This document shows, one piece after another, positions 48,400-57,072 of a stretch of 64,000 nucleotides of DNA. Location: assembly GCA_041163745.1 (NCBI GenBank), contig JBEAQU010000015.1, forward strand, positions 8,526 through 72,525, written 5' to 3'. Position numbers and translations under genes: made by a program. Origin of the DNA: UBA6168 sp041163745. Lineage in GTDB: Bacteria; Bacteroidota; Bacteroidia; Chitinophagales; Saprospiraceae. The first letter of the stretch is position 1. Each line of letters starts with the position of its first letter. The notes under the pieces are model-generated. The model did not search any database. It saw only the letters and a program-made list of their open reading frames with translations, and was not told where the DNA came from.

Positions 48400-49614
48400 T
48401 TACCGGAGCAACAGGGAGGCATCTCCGTAACTCAGGAAGCGGTAACCGGTGTCCAGTGCCTCCCGGTAGATGTCGCGCCAGGCCTCCCCGCCGGTGAAGG
48501 CGGATACCAGGAGCAGCAGGGTGCTGCAGGGCTGGTGGAAATTGGTGACCAGTCCGTGGCAGATGCGGAACGTATACCCGGGTACGATGTAGATGCCGGT
48601 GACACCGTGCAGCACGTCCGTGCGGTGGCGATCCATGTAGGCCAGCACCCGGCCGACGGCAGTCCGGCGGTCCGGCAGGACGGACAGGTCGTGGTGGTAC
48701 GGCTCGAAGGGAGACACGGCGAATGGGCTGTCGGGATCCGTGCCCAGCCGCACGCCGAACCAGTACACACTTTCCAGGGTTCGCATGGACGTGGTGCCGG
48801 TGGCAATGACCTTCCTGGCTGACAACAGGGCCTCCAGGTTGCTGCGCTGCAGCATCACTTGTTCGTGGTGCATGTCGTGTGCCAGCGCATCCTCCGTTTC
48901 CACCGGCCGGAAAGTCCCGGCGGAGACGTGCAGGGTGAGCTCTTCCCGACGGATTCCTTTTTGCCGAAGCCGGTCGAGCACAGCGGGTGTGAAGTGCAGT
49001 CCGGCCGTCGGAGCGGCGACCGCGCCGGCCCGGCTGCCGTAAACCGTCTGGTAGGCATCTGCATCCGAGGCTTCCGCCTCCCGTTTGAAATAAGGAGGGA
49101 TGGGAATCTTCCCGACTGCCGCGACGATCTGTTCGAAAGGAATCTCGGTCGCATCCCATTCGAACCGTACCCGTTTTTCCGCGCGGTGGAGGAGGTCGGC
49201 GCTCAGTGTAACCGGCTGACCGCCGACGGACAGCCGGGTGCGGAGACGCTGTCCGGTCCGCCACCGCCGCAGGTTGCCGACGGCACATTCCCATTCCACG
49301 ACCCCATTTGCCTGCATGGCCGCCTCGACCAACGCCGGCTGCCGGGGGCTCAGCAGGAACGTCTCGATGACGGCACCGCTTTCCTTGCGGAAATGCAGCC
49401 GGGCCGGGATGACCCGGGTGTTGTTGAAAAAAAAGATTTCGTCCCCCTCGAGCAGTTCGGGCAGCTCCCGGAAAACGGTATGGCGGATTGCTCCCGCCCG
49501 CCAGACCAGGAGCCGGGAGGCGTCGCGCTCCGGCAAGGGATACCGGGCGATCCGGTCTTCCGGCAAGGGATAGTCGTATGCTTGGATTCGAATCGGTGAC
49601 AATGGCGGCGGCAT
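48400..49614 (-). CDS. queA: S-adenosylmethionine:tRNA ribosyltransferase-isomerase (QueA)
   Basis: 404 residues from the ATG at 49614; 33 upstream codons in frame (to 49713) are not family-like. The enzyme transfers and isomerises the ribosyl group of SAM onto preQ1-modified tRNA to give epoxyqueuosine (EC 2.4.99.17). Typical blocks are visible: PLPEDRIARYPLPERDASRLL, DEIFFFNNTRVIPARL, PIPPYFKREAEASDADAYQTVY, VAAPTAGLHFTP, TLHVSAGTFRPV, and MHHEQVML. Length fits the family (about 350-410). Other queuosine genes are not in the window. It lies 367 bp downstream of the protease on the same strand, with a repeat-bearing gap upstream; probably monocistronic. Confidence 0.96.
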   Translation of the reverse strand: MPPPLSPIRIQAYDYPLPEDRIARYPLPERDASRLLVWRAGAIRHTVFRELPELLEGDEIFFFNNTRVIPARLHFRKESGAVIETFLLSPRQPALVEAAMQANGVVEWECAVGNLRRWRTGQRLRTRLSVGGQPVTLSADLLHRAEKRVRFEWDATEIPFEQIVAAVGKIPIPPYFKREAEASDADAYQTVYGSRAGAVAAPTAGLHFTPAVLDRLRQKGIRREELTLHVSAGTFRPVETEDALAHDMHHEQVMLQRSNLEALLSARKVIATGTTSMRTLESVYWFGVRLGTDPDSPFAVSPFEPYHHDLSVLPDRRTAVGRVLAYMDRHRTDVLHGVTGIYIVPGYTFRICHGLVTNFHQPCSTLLLLVSAFTGGEAWRDIYREALDTGYRFLSYGDASLLLR

Positions 49615-49799
49615 ATCCTGGTACGGTTTGTTCCTTTCGCGAAACTCCGAAGCATTTTCCGAACATGGAAGCCGACAGAATGGAAAAATGCCGGACCATC
49701 GGGCATGAACCAAACAGTCGGATCACAAATCCGTAGCAGCCCAGCCCAGGAAGCGGGAAGCAAGACCATCCTGTCAACAACGAATCTGCCCAATGCAGC

Positions 49800-50024
49800 T
49801 AACCTTCCCTGTTGCGTGGGGAGCAGAATGCTCGTCAATAAATGGCGAGCAGATTTACAACATACAGACAATCAAATTATATTAAATAAAAAAAATCCCC
49901 GTGACCAGCCAGGTTCTCTAAAATTCGCAGACCAGCTCTCCCGGCGAATCGGGGAGCAAGGACCTCCCGTGAACGACGAACCTACCATCCCGTCACCACT
50001 TCGGCCACCACATGGCGCATCAAC
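49800..50024. repeat. Diverged dispersed copy of the 198-bp intergenic repeat
   Basis: It aligns by eye with the third unit of the 7719-8341 array over about 200 bp. The best part, 49884-50024, matches 8202-8341 in roughly three quarters of positions, including TTCTCTAAAATT, GCAGACCAGC, the CTCCC/GGGGAG hairpin (49938-49956), and ACCTCCC followed by TGAAC. The left part shares the GGGGAGCA and GTCAATAAA-type blocks more weakly. Same strand orientation as the array. Confidence 0.8.
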
Positions 50025-50092
50025 TCGGATCCAAGCGGAACCGACAATTGCATTTGCACCCGGCCCATCGCCCTTGTTCTGATGTGGAGCGA

Positions 50093-50123
50093 TTTCCATT
50101 GTCGTGGCAAAAGGATATATTTG
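50093..50123 (+). promoter_or_regulatory. Promoter for the haloperoxidase-like gene
   Basis: TTTC (50093-50096), a 19-bp spacer and an exact -7 box TATATTTG (50116-50123), 54 bp upstream of the ATG at 50178; the same TTTC-19-TAnnTTTG arrangement as at 38239-38268. Confidence 0.6.
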
Positions 50124-50177
50124 CTACCACCTTGCTTGCTGACCCTGCCGAACCGTGAAGGACACAACAACTTGACC

Positions 50178-52724
50178 ATGCAAACGCCACTTGCTCGCTG
50201 CCTGCTTAGTTTCCTGTTGACCTTGGTCTTTGTGCAGCCCATACGGTCGCAACAACCTTCCATTGCCCGACATTGGAACGAATTGCTGCTTTATGCCATC
50301 GAGACGGATTTCGCCCGTCCGCCGGTGCATGCGCGCAACCTGTTCCATATCTCGGCCGCCATGTACGATGCCTGGGCGGCTTATGATACGGTGGCCCGAC
50401 CCTACCTGCTGGGCAATACGGTCGGTGGCTATGCCTGCCCCTTCGATGGCCTGCCCTTGCCGGCCGATGTGGCGGCAGCCCGCCGCCAGGCCATCAGCTA
50501 TGCCGCCTTCCGGCTGCTGCAGCACCGCTTTCAGTTCTCTCCCGGTGCGGTGGGACTGTTTCCCCTCCTTACGTCCGACATGGAACAACTCGGGTACGAC
50601 CCCGCTTTCCAGGGAACGGATTACAGTGCCGGAGACCCGGCCGCCCTGGGCAATTACATAGCCCAGTGTTACATCCAATACGGCTTTCAGGACGGTGCCA
50701 ACGAACTGTTCAATTTCGCCAACCTGTACTACCAGCCGGTCAATCCGCCCCTGGTCATAGAACTGTCCGGCAACCCCTACCTGCAGGATTTCAACCGTTG
50801 GCAGCCCATCACCCTCGATGTCTTCATCGACCAGAGCGGCAACGTCATCCCTTTCAACACGCCGCCCTTCCAAAGCCCGGAGTGGGGCAACGTACAACCC
50901 TTCTCCTTGCGACCGGAACAGGTCACCACCTATCAGCGCGACGGCTTCGATTACCAGGTATACCTAGACCCGGGACCACCCCCACTGGTCGATACCGCCG
51001 ATGCGGACGACCCCGGATCCGCCTTCTACAAGTGGGGCTTCGAACTCGTGTCCGTCTGGTCCAGCCACCTGGCCCCTTCCGATACCGCCATATGGGACAT
51101 CTCTCCCGGTAACATCGGCAACCAAAACGGTTTCCCTGCCACAGCCGCGGAGTATCAGGATTTCTACAACCTGACCGAAGGTGGCGACAACAGCCCCGGC
51201 CATCCCCTCAATCCGAAAACCGGCCAACCGTACACACCGCAGTTCGTCCCCCGCGGCGATTATACCCGTGTGCTCGCCGAATTCTGGGCCGACGGCCCCA
51301 ACTCGGAAACCCCGCCCGGCCATTGGTACACCATCCTCAACCAGGTCAACGACCACCCGGACTTTATCCGCCGCTTTCGCGGACAAGGCCCGGTCCTGGA
51401 CCCGCTGGAGTGGGATGTCAAATGCTATTTCACCCTGGGCGGCGCCATGCACGACGCCGCTATCACCGTTTGGAGCATCAAGGGCTGGTACGATTACATC
51501 CGGCCCGTTTCGGCACTGCGTGGCATGGCGGAACTGGGGCAGTCCTCCGATCCCGCCCTGCCGAACTTCCATCCGGGCGGTCTCTCCCTGATACCCGGTT
51601 TCGTGGAACTGGTACAGGCGGGTGATTCCCTCGCCGGTCCCGCCGGCGAACATATCGGAAAGGTCAAGCTGCTCGCCTGGCGTGGCCCCGACTACATCCT
51701 GTCCCCCCAGACGGACGAAGCCGGCGTAGGCTGGATATTGGCAGAGAACTGGTGGCCCTACCAACGCCCGTCTTTCGTATCACCCCCCTTCGCCGGCTAT
51801 GTCTCGGGTCATTCCACCTTTTCCAGAGCCGCCGCCGAAATCCTCACCTACCTCACGGGAGATCCTTTCTTCCCCGGGGGGATGGGGGAGTTCCATTGCG
51901 AAATGGACGAGTTCCTGGTGTTCGAAGACGGCCCGGGAATGGATGTCACGCTTCAGTGGGCGACGTACCGGGATGCGTCCGACCAGTGCAGCTTGTCGAG
52001 GATATGGGGTGGTATCCATCCTCCACAGGATGATATTCCTGGCAGGCTGCTGGGCATTGCCCTTGCGGACAACGCCTTTCCCTATGCGGAGAGCTTCTTC
52101 TACCGCGATGCGGACCAGGACGGCTATTACAACTACGTCGATTGTGATGACAACGAACCGACCATCTTTCCCGGCGCACCGGAATTGTGCGATGGCCTGG
52201 ATAACGATTGCAACGGGATGGTCGACGATACGGACCTGTTCTTCCTGTACTTCGCGGATAACGATGCGGACGGCTTCGGCGATGCCGGCGTGACGCTGGA
52301 CACCTGCTTACAAGACGCCCCCCCTGGTTTCGTTGGCAATAACCTCGATTGCGACGACAGCCTGCCCAGCGTCTACCCTGGTGCCGTCGAGCTGCCGGAC
52401 AGCCTCGACAACGATTGCAACGGCCTCGTCGACGACGGTATCACCGCCACAAATCCCTACCACCCGCCGGTCCGATGGTCGGTTTATCCGAATCCGGCCA
52501 CAGCGGAACTGTTCGTCCACTGTTCGGCTCCGGACCTGGGCACATTCCAATTGTTCAACAACCTGGGGCAACTCCTGGCCGTTCGTCGGGCCACCGCTGC
52601 CGGTGCGGGCACCTGGCGTCTTGCCTTGGACGGGCTTCCCGCCGGAACCTATTGGCTGCTTGCAAGTTACGAGGATGGGACGAGCTGCTTCCGGACTGCC
52701 TTCCTGCGCCTACCGTCCTCCTGA
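50178..52724 (+). CDS. Secreted vanadium-haloperoxidase/PAP2-like protein with MopE-type repeats and T9SS type A domain
   Basis: 848 residues from the ATG at 50178, followed by a signal peptide (RCLLSFLLTLVFVQPIRSQ); an in-frame start at 50082 is upstream of the promoter box and is excluded. The catalytic core of vanadium-dependent haloperoxidases and PAP2 phosphatases is complete: Lys435 and Arg442-Pro (KGWYDYIRP), Ser543-Gly-His545 (VSGHSTFSRA), and Ser607-Arg608-x5-His614-x3-Asp618 (SRIWGGIHPPQD). Next are two MopE-like metal-binding repeats (about 644-685 and 694-755; DCDDNEPTIFPG, CDGLDNDCNGMVDD), then a T9SS sorting domain (about 766-848; VYPNPATAELFV, LPAGTYWLLA). It should act at the cell surface as a halide-oxidising enzyme or phosphatase; which one cannot be told from sequence. 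Confidence 0.87.
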   Translation: MQTPLARCLLSFLLTLVFVQPIRSQQPSIARHWNELLLYAIETDFARPPVHARNLFHISAAMYDAWAAYDTVARPYLLGNTVGGYACPFDGLPLPADVAAARRQAISYAAFRLLQHRFQFSPGAVGLFPLLTSDMEQLGYDPAFQGTDYSAGDPAALGNYIAQCYIQYGFQDGANELFNFANLYYQPVNPPLVIELSGNPYLQDFNRWQPITLDVFIDQSGNVIPFNTPPFQSPEWGNVQPFSLRPEQVTTYQRDGFDYQVYLDPGPPPLVDTADADDPGSAFYKWGFELVSVWSSHLAPSDTAIWDISPGNIGNQNGFPATAAEYQDFYNLTEGGDNSPGHPLNPKTGQPYTPQFVPRGDYTRVLAEFWADGPNSETPPGHWYTILNQVNDHPDFIRRFRGQGPVLDPLEWDVKCYFTLGGAMHDAAITVWSIKGWYDYIRPVSALRGMAELGQSSDPALPNFHPGGLSLIPGFVELVQAGDSLAGPAGEHIGKVKLLAWRGPDYILSPQTDEAGVGWILAENWWPYQRPSFVSPPFAGYVSGHSTFSRAAAEILTYLTGDPFFPGGMGEFHCEMDEFLVFEDGPGMDVTLQWATYRDASDQCSLSRIWGGIHPPQDDIPGRLLGIALADNAFPYAESFFYRDADQDGYYNYVDCDDNEPTIFPGAPELCDGLDNDCNGMVDDTDLFFLYFADNDADGFGDAGVTLDTCLQDAPPGFVGNNLDCDDSLPSVYPGAVELPDSLDNDCNGLVDDGITATNPYHPPVRWSVYPNPATAELFVHCSAPDLGTFQLFNNLGQLLAVRRATAAGAGTWRLALDGLPAGTYWLLASYEDGTSCFRTAFLRLPSS

Positions 52725-52734
52725 TTCCTTCATC

Positions 52735-53544
52735 ATGCTGCACTACCAAACCCATATCCTCCGGGATGACAGTCCCTGGATCGTCTTCATACACGGTGCC
52801 GGCGGCGCCATCGCTTCCTGGCGGTACCAAACGGACGCCTTCCGTCCCTTTTTCAACCTGCTGCTGCTGGATCTGCGTGACCACGGCCTCTCGAAAAACC
52901 TGCAGCCGGCCTTCGCCGCCTATGATTTTGACATCGTCTGCGACGATATCCTGGCCGTGATCGACCACTTGGGCATCGAGAAAGCTCATTTCATCTCTCT
53001 TTCGCTCGGCAGCGCCATCCTGCAGCGCCTGGATGAGCGACGGCCCCCGCTCATCGACAAAATGGTCATGGCCGGTGGCATCTTCCGGGCCACGCTCCGC
53101 ATGCGGTTCCTGGTTTACATCTCCCGGCTGCTGAATTACCTGCTGCCGTACCGCATGATCTATGCCCTGTTCTCTCTCATCATCCTGCCTCGAGCCAACC
53201 ATCGGACCTCCCGTCGTATCTATCGGCTGCATGCCCGCCGGCTGACGCAGGCGGAGTATATGAAATGGGTGGGATTGTACCGGGAATTTTTCCGGATGCT
53301 GGACCGTCACTTCCACCGCAACCTGGAAAAGGTGAGCCTCGTGGTCATGGGAGCGGAAGACCATGTGTTCTTCAAGGCGGCCATGCGGTTCGTCTCCCGA
53401 CAGGAACAGGCTTCCCTCGTGGTGTTCGAACGGTGCGGGCATATCTGCAACATCGAGCAATGGCAACGCTTCAATGAGGAGGCGCTGCGTTTCCTCCTGG
53501 GGGAAGTGCCGGTGTCAACCTCCCCGCCGTCGCTGACGGCCTGA
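52735..53544 (+). CDS. Alpha/beta hydrolase
   Basis: 269 residues from the ATG at 52735, 10 bp after the haloperoxidase stop; the longer open frame from 52333 merely overlaps that gene. Core motifs: oxyanion-hole HGAGG (residues 20-24), LLDLRDHGLS, nucleophile elbow SLSLGSA (S-x-S-x-G in place of the usual G-x-S-x-G), acid in MGAEDHVF and catalytic His in RCGHICNIEQW. A basic helical cap (about 130-185) is rich in Arg and Leu. No signal peptide, so it is likely cytoplasmic or loosely membrane-associated. Close spacing implies co-transcription with the haloperoxidase gene; the substrate is unknown. Confidence 0.82.
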   Translation: MLHYQTHILRDDSPWIVFIHGAGGAIASWRYQTDAFRPFFNLLLLDLRDHGLSKNLQPAFAAYDFDIVCDDILAVIDHLGIEKAHFISLSLGSAILQRLDERRPPLIDKMVMAGGIFRATLRMRFLVYISRLLNYLLPYRMIYALFSLIILPRANHRTSRRIYRLHARRLTQAEYMKWVGLYREFFRMLDRHFHRNLEKVSLVVMGAEDHVFFKAAMRFVSRQEQASLVVFERCGHICNIEQWQRFNEEALRFLLGEVPVSTSPPSLTA

Positions 53545-53698
53545 GGACCGGCACCGCATAAGAACCGGTCCGTGCAGGTCGTCGGTTTGTTCAAAGTAAG
53601 AATTGTAGGTACGGTGCAAACCGTATGTCATGCAGGGGCGACACACATTTGCATCAGGGATCCGACATTTGGGTTCATGCCCAGAACCCGCATCGGTA

Positions 53699-54616
53699 TC
53701 AGGGAGGGGTGTCTGTCGGAACATCGTTCCGTTGCGCTACGCCGGCTGATTCGGGTCCTACCGTGGCGTGCCACCCCTCCGGTCCGATCCGGCGGCCGGC
53801 GATCAGCCCGTCCGCATCCGTCGGCAATCGGAACCGCAAGGCGACTCCTCCCAGCAGCAGGGTGATTTCCTGTCCCGTCTGCTCCGGCCGGACGCCGATC
53901 ACCTGCGCATCAAGCCGCACCTCCTGTCCGTCCCGCTCCAGCCAATCGGCAATAAACTCCGCCTTGCCCGTCAGCTTTGTCAGTTTGCCTGCTTCGAGTA
54001 CGGCCACCCGGTCCGCCAATTTCATAATTTCCGCCACATCATGGCTCACGATGACGGCTGTGAAACCCAGCCGCTGCTGCAAGTCCAGCAGATAATCCTG
54101 CAGGCGGAACCGCATGCCGGGATCCAGGGCGGACAAGGGCTCGTCCAACAGCAGCAGATCCGGTTGCCGGACGAGCGCCCGGGCCAATGCCACCCGTTGC
54201 TGCTGCCCACCGGAAAGCGTCTCCGGACGTCGGTCCGCCCAGCGCCGCAGGTCGGTCAGCTCCATCAACTCGACCAGTATGCGGTCGTCGGCACCCCGCG
54301 GAAGCGCGAAGGCGAGGTTTTGGCGGACCGTCATGTTGGGGAAGAGTGCATAATCCTGGAAAACGAAGCCCACGGAACGCCGCTGCGGCGGAAGATCGAT
54401 GCCGAGGGCCTTGTCGTACCAGGTCTCTCCGTTCACGACGATACGGCCGGCATCCGGGGTAAGCAAGCCGGCCAGCATCCGCAGCAGGGAGGTTTTTCCT
54501 GCCCCCGAGGCCCCGTACAAGGCCAGAAAACCGCCCTTCGGCAGCGCCAGTGAAACGGACAGATGCACACCGCCATGTTCCGCGAACCGACGGTGCTCCA
54601 GGGAGCATGTTATCAT
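53699..54616 (-). CDS. modC: Molybdate (or tungstate) ABC transporter ATP-binding protein
   Basis: 305 residues from the ATG at 54616, which overlaps the modB stop in an ATGA junction; an ATG two codons upstream (54622) is possible. Walker A GASGAGKTSLL, Q-loop FVFQDYALFPNM, signature LSGGQQQRVALARAL, Walker B LLLLDEPLSALD and H-loop SHDVAE are all present. A short TOBE/MOP-like C-terminal segment (about 240-290; VIGVRPEQTGQ) is shorter than in Escherichia coli ModC (about 350 residues). It energises import of the oxyanion with ModB. Molybdate is favoured by the modABC order and the family. Confidence 0.88.
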   Translation of the reverse strand: MITCSLEHRRFAEHGGVHLSVSLALPKGGFLALYGASGAGKTSLLRMLAGLLTPDAGRIVVNGETWYDKALGIDLPPQRRSVGFVFQDYALFPNMTVRQNLAFALPRGADDRILVELMELTDLRRWADRRPETLSGGQQQRVALARALVRQPDLLLLDEPLSALDPGMRFRLQDYLLDLQQRLGFTAVIVSHDVAEIMKLADRVAVLEAGKLTKLTGKAEFIADWLERDGQEVRLDAQVIGVRPEQTGQEITLLLGGVALRFRLPTDADGLIAGRRIGPEGWHATVGPESAGVAQRNDVPTDTPP

Positions 54617-55287
54617 GACCATACTTTTTTCAGCAACCTGCCGTTGACGATGTAGACCAGAAGCAACGTCGCGAAGGCAATGCCGACCAAGACCAGCGAA
54701 TACAAATGCGCCTGCCGGTAGTGCATGCCTTCCACCGCATCGTATATCGCGATGGAAGCGACCCGGGTATGGCCGGGAATATTTCCGCCTATCATCAGCA
54801 CCACGCCGAATTCGCCGACGGTGTGTGCAAAACTCAGCATGATGCCGGCCAGGATGGATGGTTTCATGTTAGGCAACAGAACCCGGAAAAGGGTGGTGGT
54901 CCGGGATTTACCCAAGACATAGGCTGCCTCCGCCAAGGATGGCGGCAGTTGGGAAAATCCCGATTGCAAGGGAAAGACCATGAAAGGAAGGCTGTACAGG
55001 ACAGATCCGAGAACCAGTCCGCCGAACGAAAAAGCCAGCCTGAATCCGGCCAGCTCAATCAGCCAGCGGCCGGCCGGGGAACTCGGGCTCATCGCGATCA
55101 GCAGATAGAAGCCCAATACCGTGGGGGGCAGCACGAGTGGCATGCCGACCAGACTTTCCAACACCGGTCGCCACCGCGTACGGCTGTAACTCAGCCAGTA
55201 CGCCAGTGGAACGGACCCTACCAGCAGGATGAGGGTCGTGATGAAAGCCAGTTTCAAGGTCAGGTATAACGGATGCCACTCGGTCAT
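54613..55287 (-). CDS. modB: Molybdate ABC transporter permease
   Basis: 224 residues from the ATG at 55287. A TTG in frame at 55314 could be used but adds nine residues not seen in the family, whose members begin near TEWHPLYLTLKLA. About five TM helices; the ABC permease EAA-type loop is EAAYVLGKSRTTTLFRVLLPNMKPSILAGIM, and PLVLPPTVLGFYLL is a ModB-typical block. Its TGA overlaps the modC start (ATGA), indicating translational coupling. With ModA and ModC it forms the high-affinity oxyanion importer of the inner membrane. Confidence 0.9.
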   Translation of the reverse strand: MTEWHPLYLTLKLAFITTLILLVGSVPLAYWLSYSRTRWRPVLESLVGMPLVLPPTVLGFYLLIAMSPSSPAGRWLIELAGFRLAFSFGGLVLGSVLYSLPFMVFPLQSGFSQLPPSLAEAAYVLGKSRTTTLFRVLLPNMKPSILAGIMLSFAHTVGEFGVVLMIGGNIPGHTRVASIAIYDAVEGMHYRQAHLYSLVLVGIAFATLLLVYIVNGRLLKKVWS

Positions 55288-55366
55288 CAGGTCCAATTGT
55301 CGAACTTTTCTCAAATGACTTCCGGCGGCTGACGCCGCCGTGCGACCATGTACACCGGCCGGCTGT

Positions 55367-56158
55367 TCACCGGCCGGGCGGCAAGGTGCTGCGGGAACGG
55401 TCCTTTCCGGTCCGGTTCAGGTGCGCACGGACCGTATCGGAGAACAGGAACGCACGGAACCGGCGGGCGGCGGGCAGGATGGCCGCCGGACTGTCCAGCA
55501 GCACCACACCCTGCTCGATGGCAGGATAGGCCGTGGTGTCGACCAGCGCCCATTGTCCTTCTCCGGCGGTTTCGCCGAACACCACCACGGACAATGCGGT
55601 GATGCCGATGTCGGCTGCACCGGACCGGACGAACTGGTTGACTTGGGCGATGCTTTCTCCGTACACCAGTTTGGTCCGTACCTGCTCGTAGACGCCGGCA
55701 TGTTGCAGCGCCGCCACCGCCGCCCTGCCGTAGGGTGCCGTTTTCGGATTGGCGATGGCGATGTGGCGGTATGCATTCCCTGCCAGATCCGCCAACCCGA
55801 AAGGCAGTTTTTTCTCCGGGCCGCTCGTCCAGCAGACCAATCTTCCGGTCGTGTAAACCGCCGGAGGCCCAAGGGTGCGACCTTCCGCGGCCAGGGCCGC
55901 CGGATAGTCCATGTCCGCCGAAACGAAAACATGGAACGGCGCCCCCTCCCGGATCTGGGCTGTCAATTTTCCGGACGAACCCACCACCATTTCCACGCCG
56001 ATGCCGGTCGAATCGGTGAATGCCCGGACAATTTCCTGCATGGCGAACTGCATGTTGGCGGAGGTAGCCACCCGTAGCCGGACCGGTTCCGAAGGACGGC
56101 AGGCGGCGAAGGCAAGGAACGATCCGAGCGCTACGGAAAAGAAGGTTCGGTTGCGCAT
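55367..56158 (-). CDS. modA: Molybdate-binding lipoprotein
   Basis: 263 residues from the ATG at 56158 (a TTG three codons upstream is also in frame). The N-terminus (FFSVALGSFLAFAACRPSE) has a lipobox-like FAAC, so the mature protein is probably a lipoprotein in the periplasm. The periplasmic binding fold of the ModA type is seen in VATSANMQFAMQEI, GSSGKLTAQIREGAPFHVFVSAD, IANPKTAPYGRAA and YGESIAQVNQFVRSGAADIGITALSV. It delivers molybdate or tungstate to ModBC. First gene of the modABC operon, 80 bp before modB. No ModE regulator is nearby. Confidence 0.9.
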   Translation of the reverse strand: MRNRTFFSVALGSFLAFAACRPSEPVRLRVATSANMQFAMQEIVRAFTDSTGIGVEMVVGSSGKLTAQIREGAPFHVFVSADMDYPAALAAEGRTLGPPAVYTTGRLVCWTSGPEKKLPFGLADLAGNAYRHIAIANPKTAPYGRAAVAALQHAGVYEQVRTKLVYGESIAQVNQFVRSGAADIGITALSVVVFGETAGEGQWALVDTTAYPAIEQGVVLLDSPAAILPAARRFRAFLFSDTVRAHLNRTGKDRSRSTLPPGR

Positions 56159-56304
56159 GGTTGCCAACTGGCTGGGATGAGGTCCCGGTTTCGGGGACGA
56201 TTGACGGACGGGATGCTGTCTGCTGTCCGGGCGAACCGGTTCGGCAGGCCGGTGCCGTCAGGACAAATATAGGCATTTCCCGGATGGACTACCGGGGAGG
56301 AAAC

Positions 56305-56336
56305 GAAAAAAGGAAACGACGGGATGCCGTTTCCTT
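56305..56336 (-). terminator. Rho-independent terminator of rplS
   Basis: A 9-bp stem (AAGGAAACG at 56310-56318 with CGTTTCCTT at 56328-56336) followed on the minus strand by a T run (56311-56306), about 100 bp after the rplS stop. Confidence 0.75.
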
Positions 56337-56437
56337 GTCTGTATGTTTCATCTGATTCGGCCGCCGACGGTATTGATGCCGGAAAGGCGACCGGAGCCTG
56401 TCGGTTGACGGGCGCTTGGATATGGTTCGGTGGATGA

Positions 56438-56800
56438 TCAGCTCTGCACCGAAATGAACTTGCGTTCCTTGATACGGGATTTGCTGCCGATGGCATGGCG
56501 CAGATAGAACAACCTGGACCGGCGTACTTTGCCGCGTTTGAGAACCTGTACTTCCGCAATGGCGGGGGAGGTATAGGGGAAAATCCGCTCCACGCCGATG
56601 CCGCTGGACACCTTGCGTACCGTGAAGGTCTTGGTCGCACCGGTCCCTTTGATTTGGATGACATTCCCTTTGAAGACCTGTATCCGCTCCTTGTTCCCTT
56701 CGATGATGCGGTAGCTTACCGCCACGGCATCTCCGGAACGGAACTTCGGAAATTCGGTCTTCTTCGCCAACTGCTCCTGAATGTATTTGATCGCTTCCAT
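56438..56800 (-). CDS. rplS: 50S ribosomal protein bL19
   Basis: 120 residues, the usual size. The family sequence is clear throughout: FRSGDAVAVSYRIIEGNKERIQ, FKGNVIQIKG, FTVRKVSSGIGVERIFPYTSP and RRSRLFYLRHAIGSKSRIKER. bL19 binds at the 30S-50S interface. In many bacteria it is co-transcribed with rpsP-rimM-trmD; here it stands alone, with its own promoter and terminator, which is usual in Bacteroidota. Confidence 0.98.
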   Translation of the reverse strand: MEAIKYIQEQLAKKTEFPKFRSGDAVAVSYRIIEGNKERIQVFKGNVIQIKGTGATKTFTVRKVSSGIGVERIFPYTSPAIAEVQVLKRGKVRRSRLFYLRHAIGSKSRIKERKFISVQS

Positions 56801-56837
56801 TTTCGACGGTTTGTATGATCACATTTTCAACGAGGCG

Positions 56838-56866
56838 CAAAGGTAAGCAATTAAGCGGAAAAGCAA
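56838..56866 (-). promoter_or_regulatory. rplS promoter
   Basis: A minus-strand TTG (56866-56864), an 18-bp spacer and an exact -7 box TACCTTTG (56845-56838), about 38 bp upstream of the rplS start. Confidence 0.6.
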
Positions 56867-57072
56867 TGCCCTCATCGATATAATTGGTAAAAAATCCGGG
56901 GCGGTCCGGCTTGTTTGGCCTGGTATGGAGCAAGGTGGGCCCGTGCGGGCAGGAACCTTTTTCGCAGGGTGGCGGAATCAGCTGGATTTAGCTATCTTTC
57001 GGCCTTGAATCCGCGCTGTTACCGGGCAGCAAATCCCGGGGCGGGGGACGGAGAACATACGGAAGCGCACCT

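Larger units (their letters stand above)
49615..50177. other. 563-bp divergent intergenic region with a diverged repeat copy
   Basis: Between queA (minus) and the haloperoxidase gene (plus). It contains the diverged dispersed repeat (about 49800-50024) and the haloperoxidase promoter (50093-50123). No exact TAnnTTTG promoter for queA was found. Confidence 0.6.
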
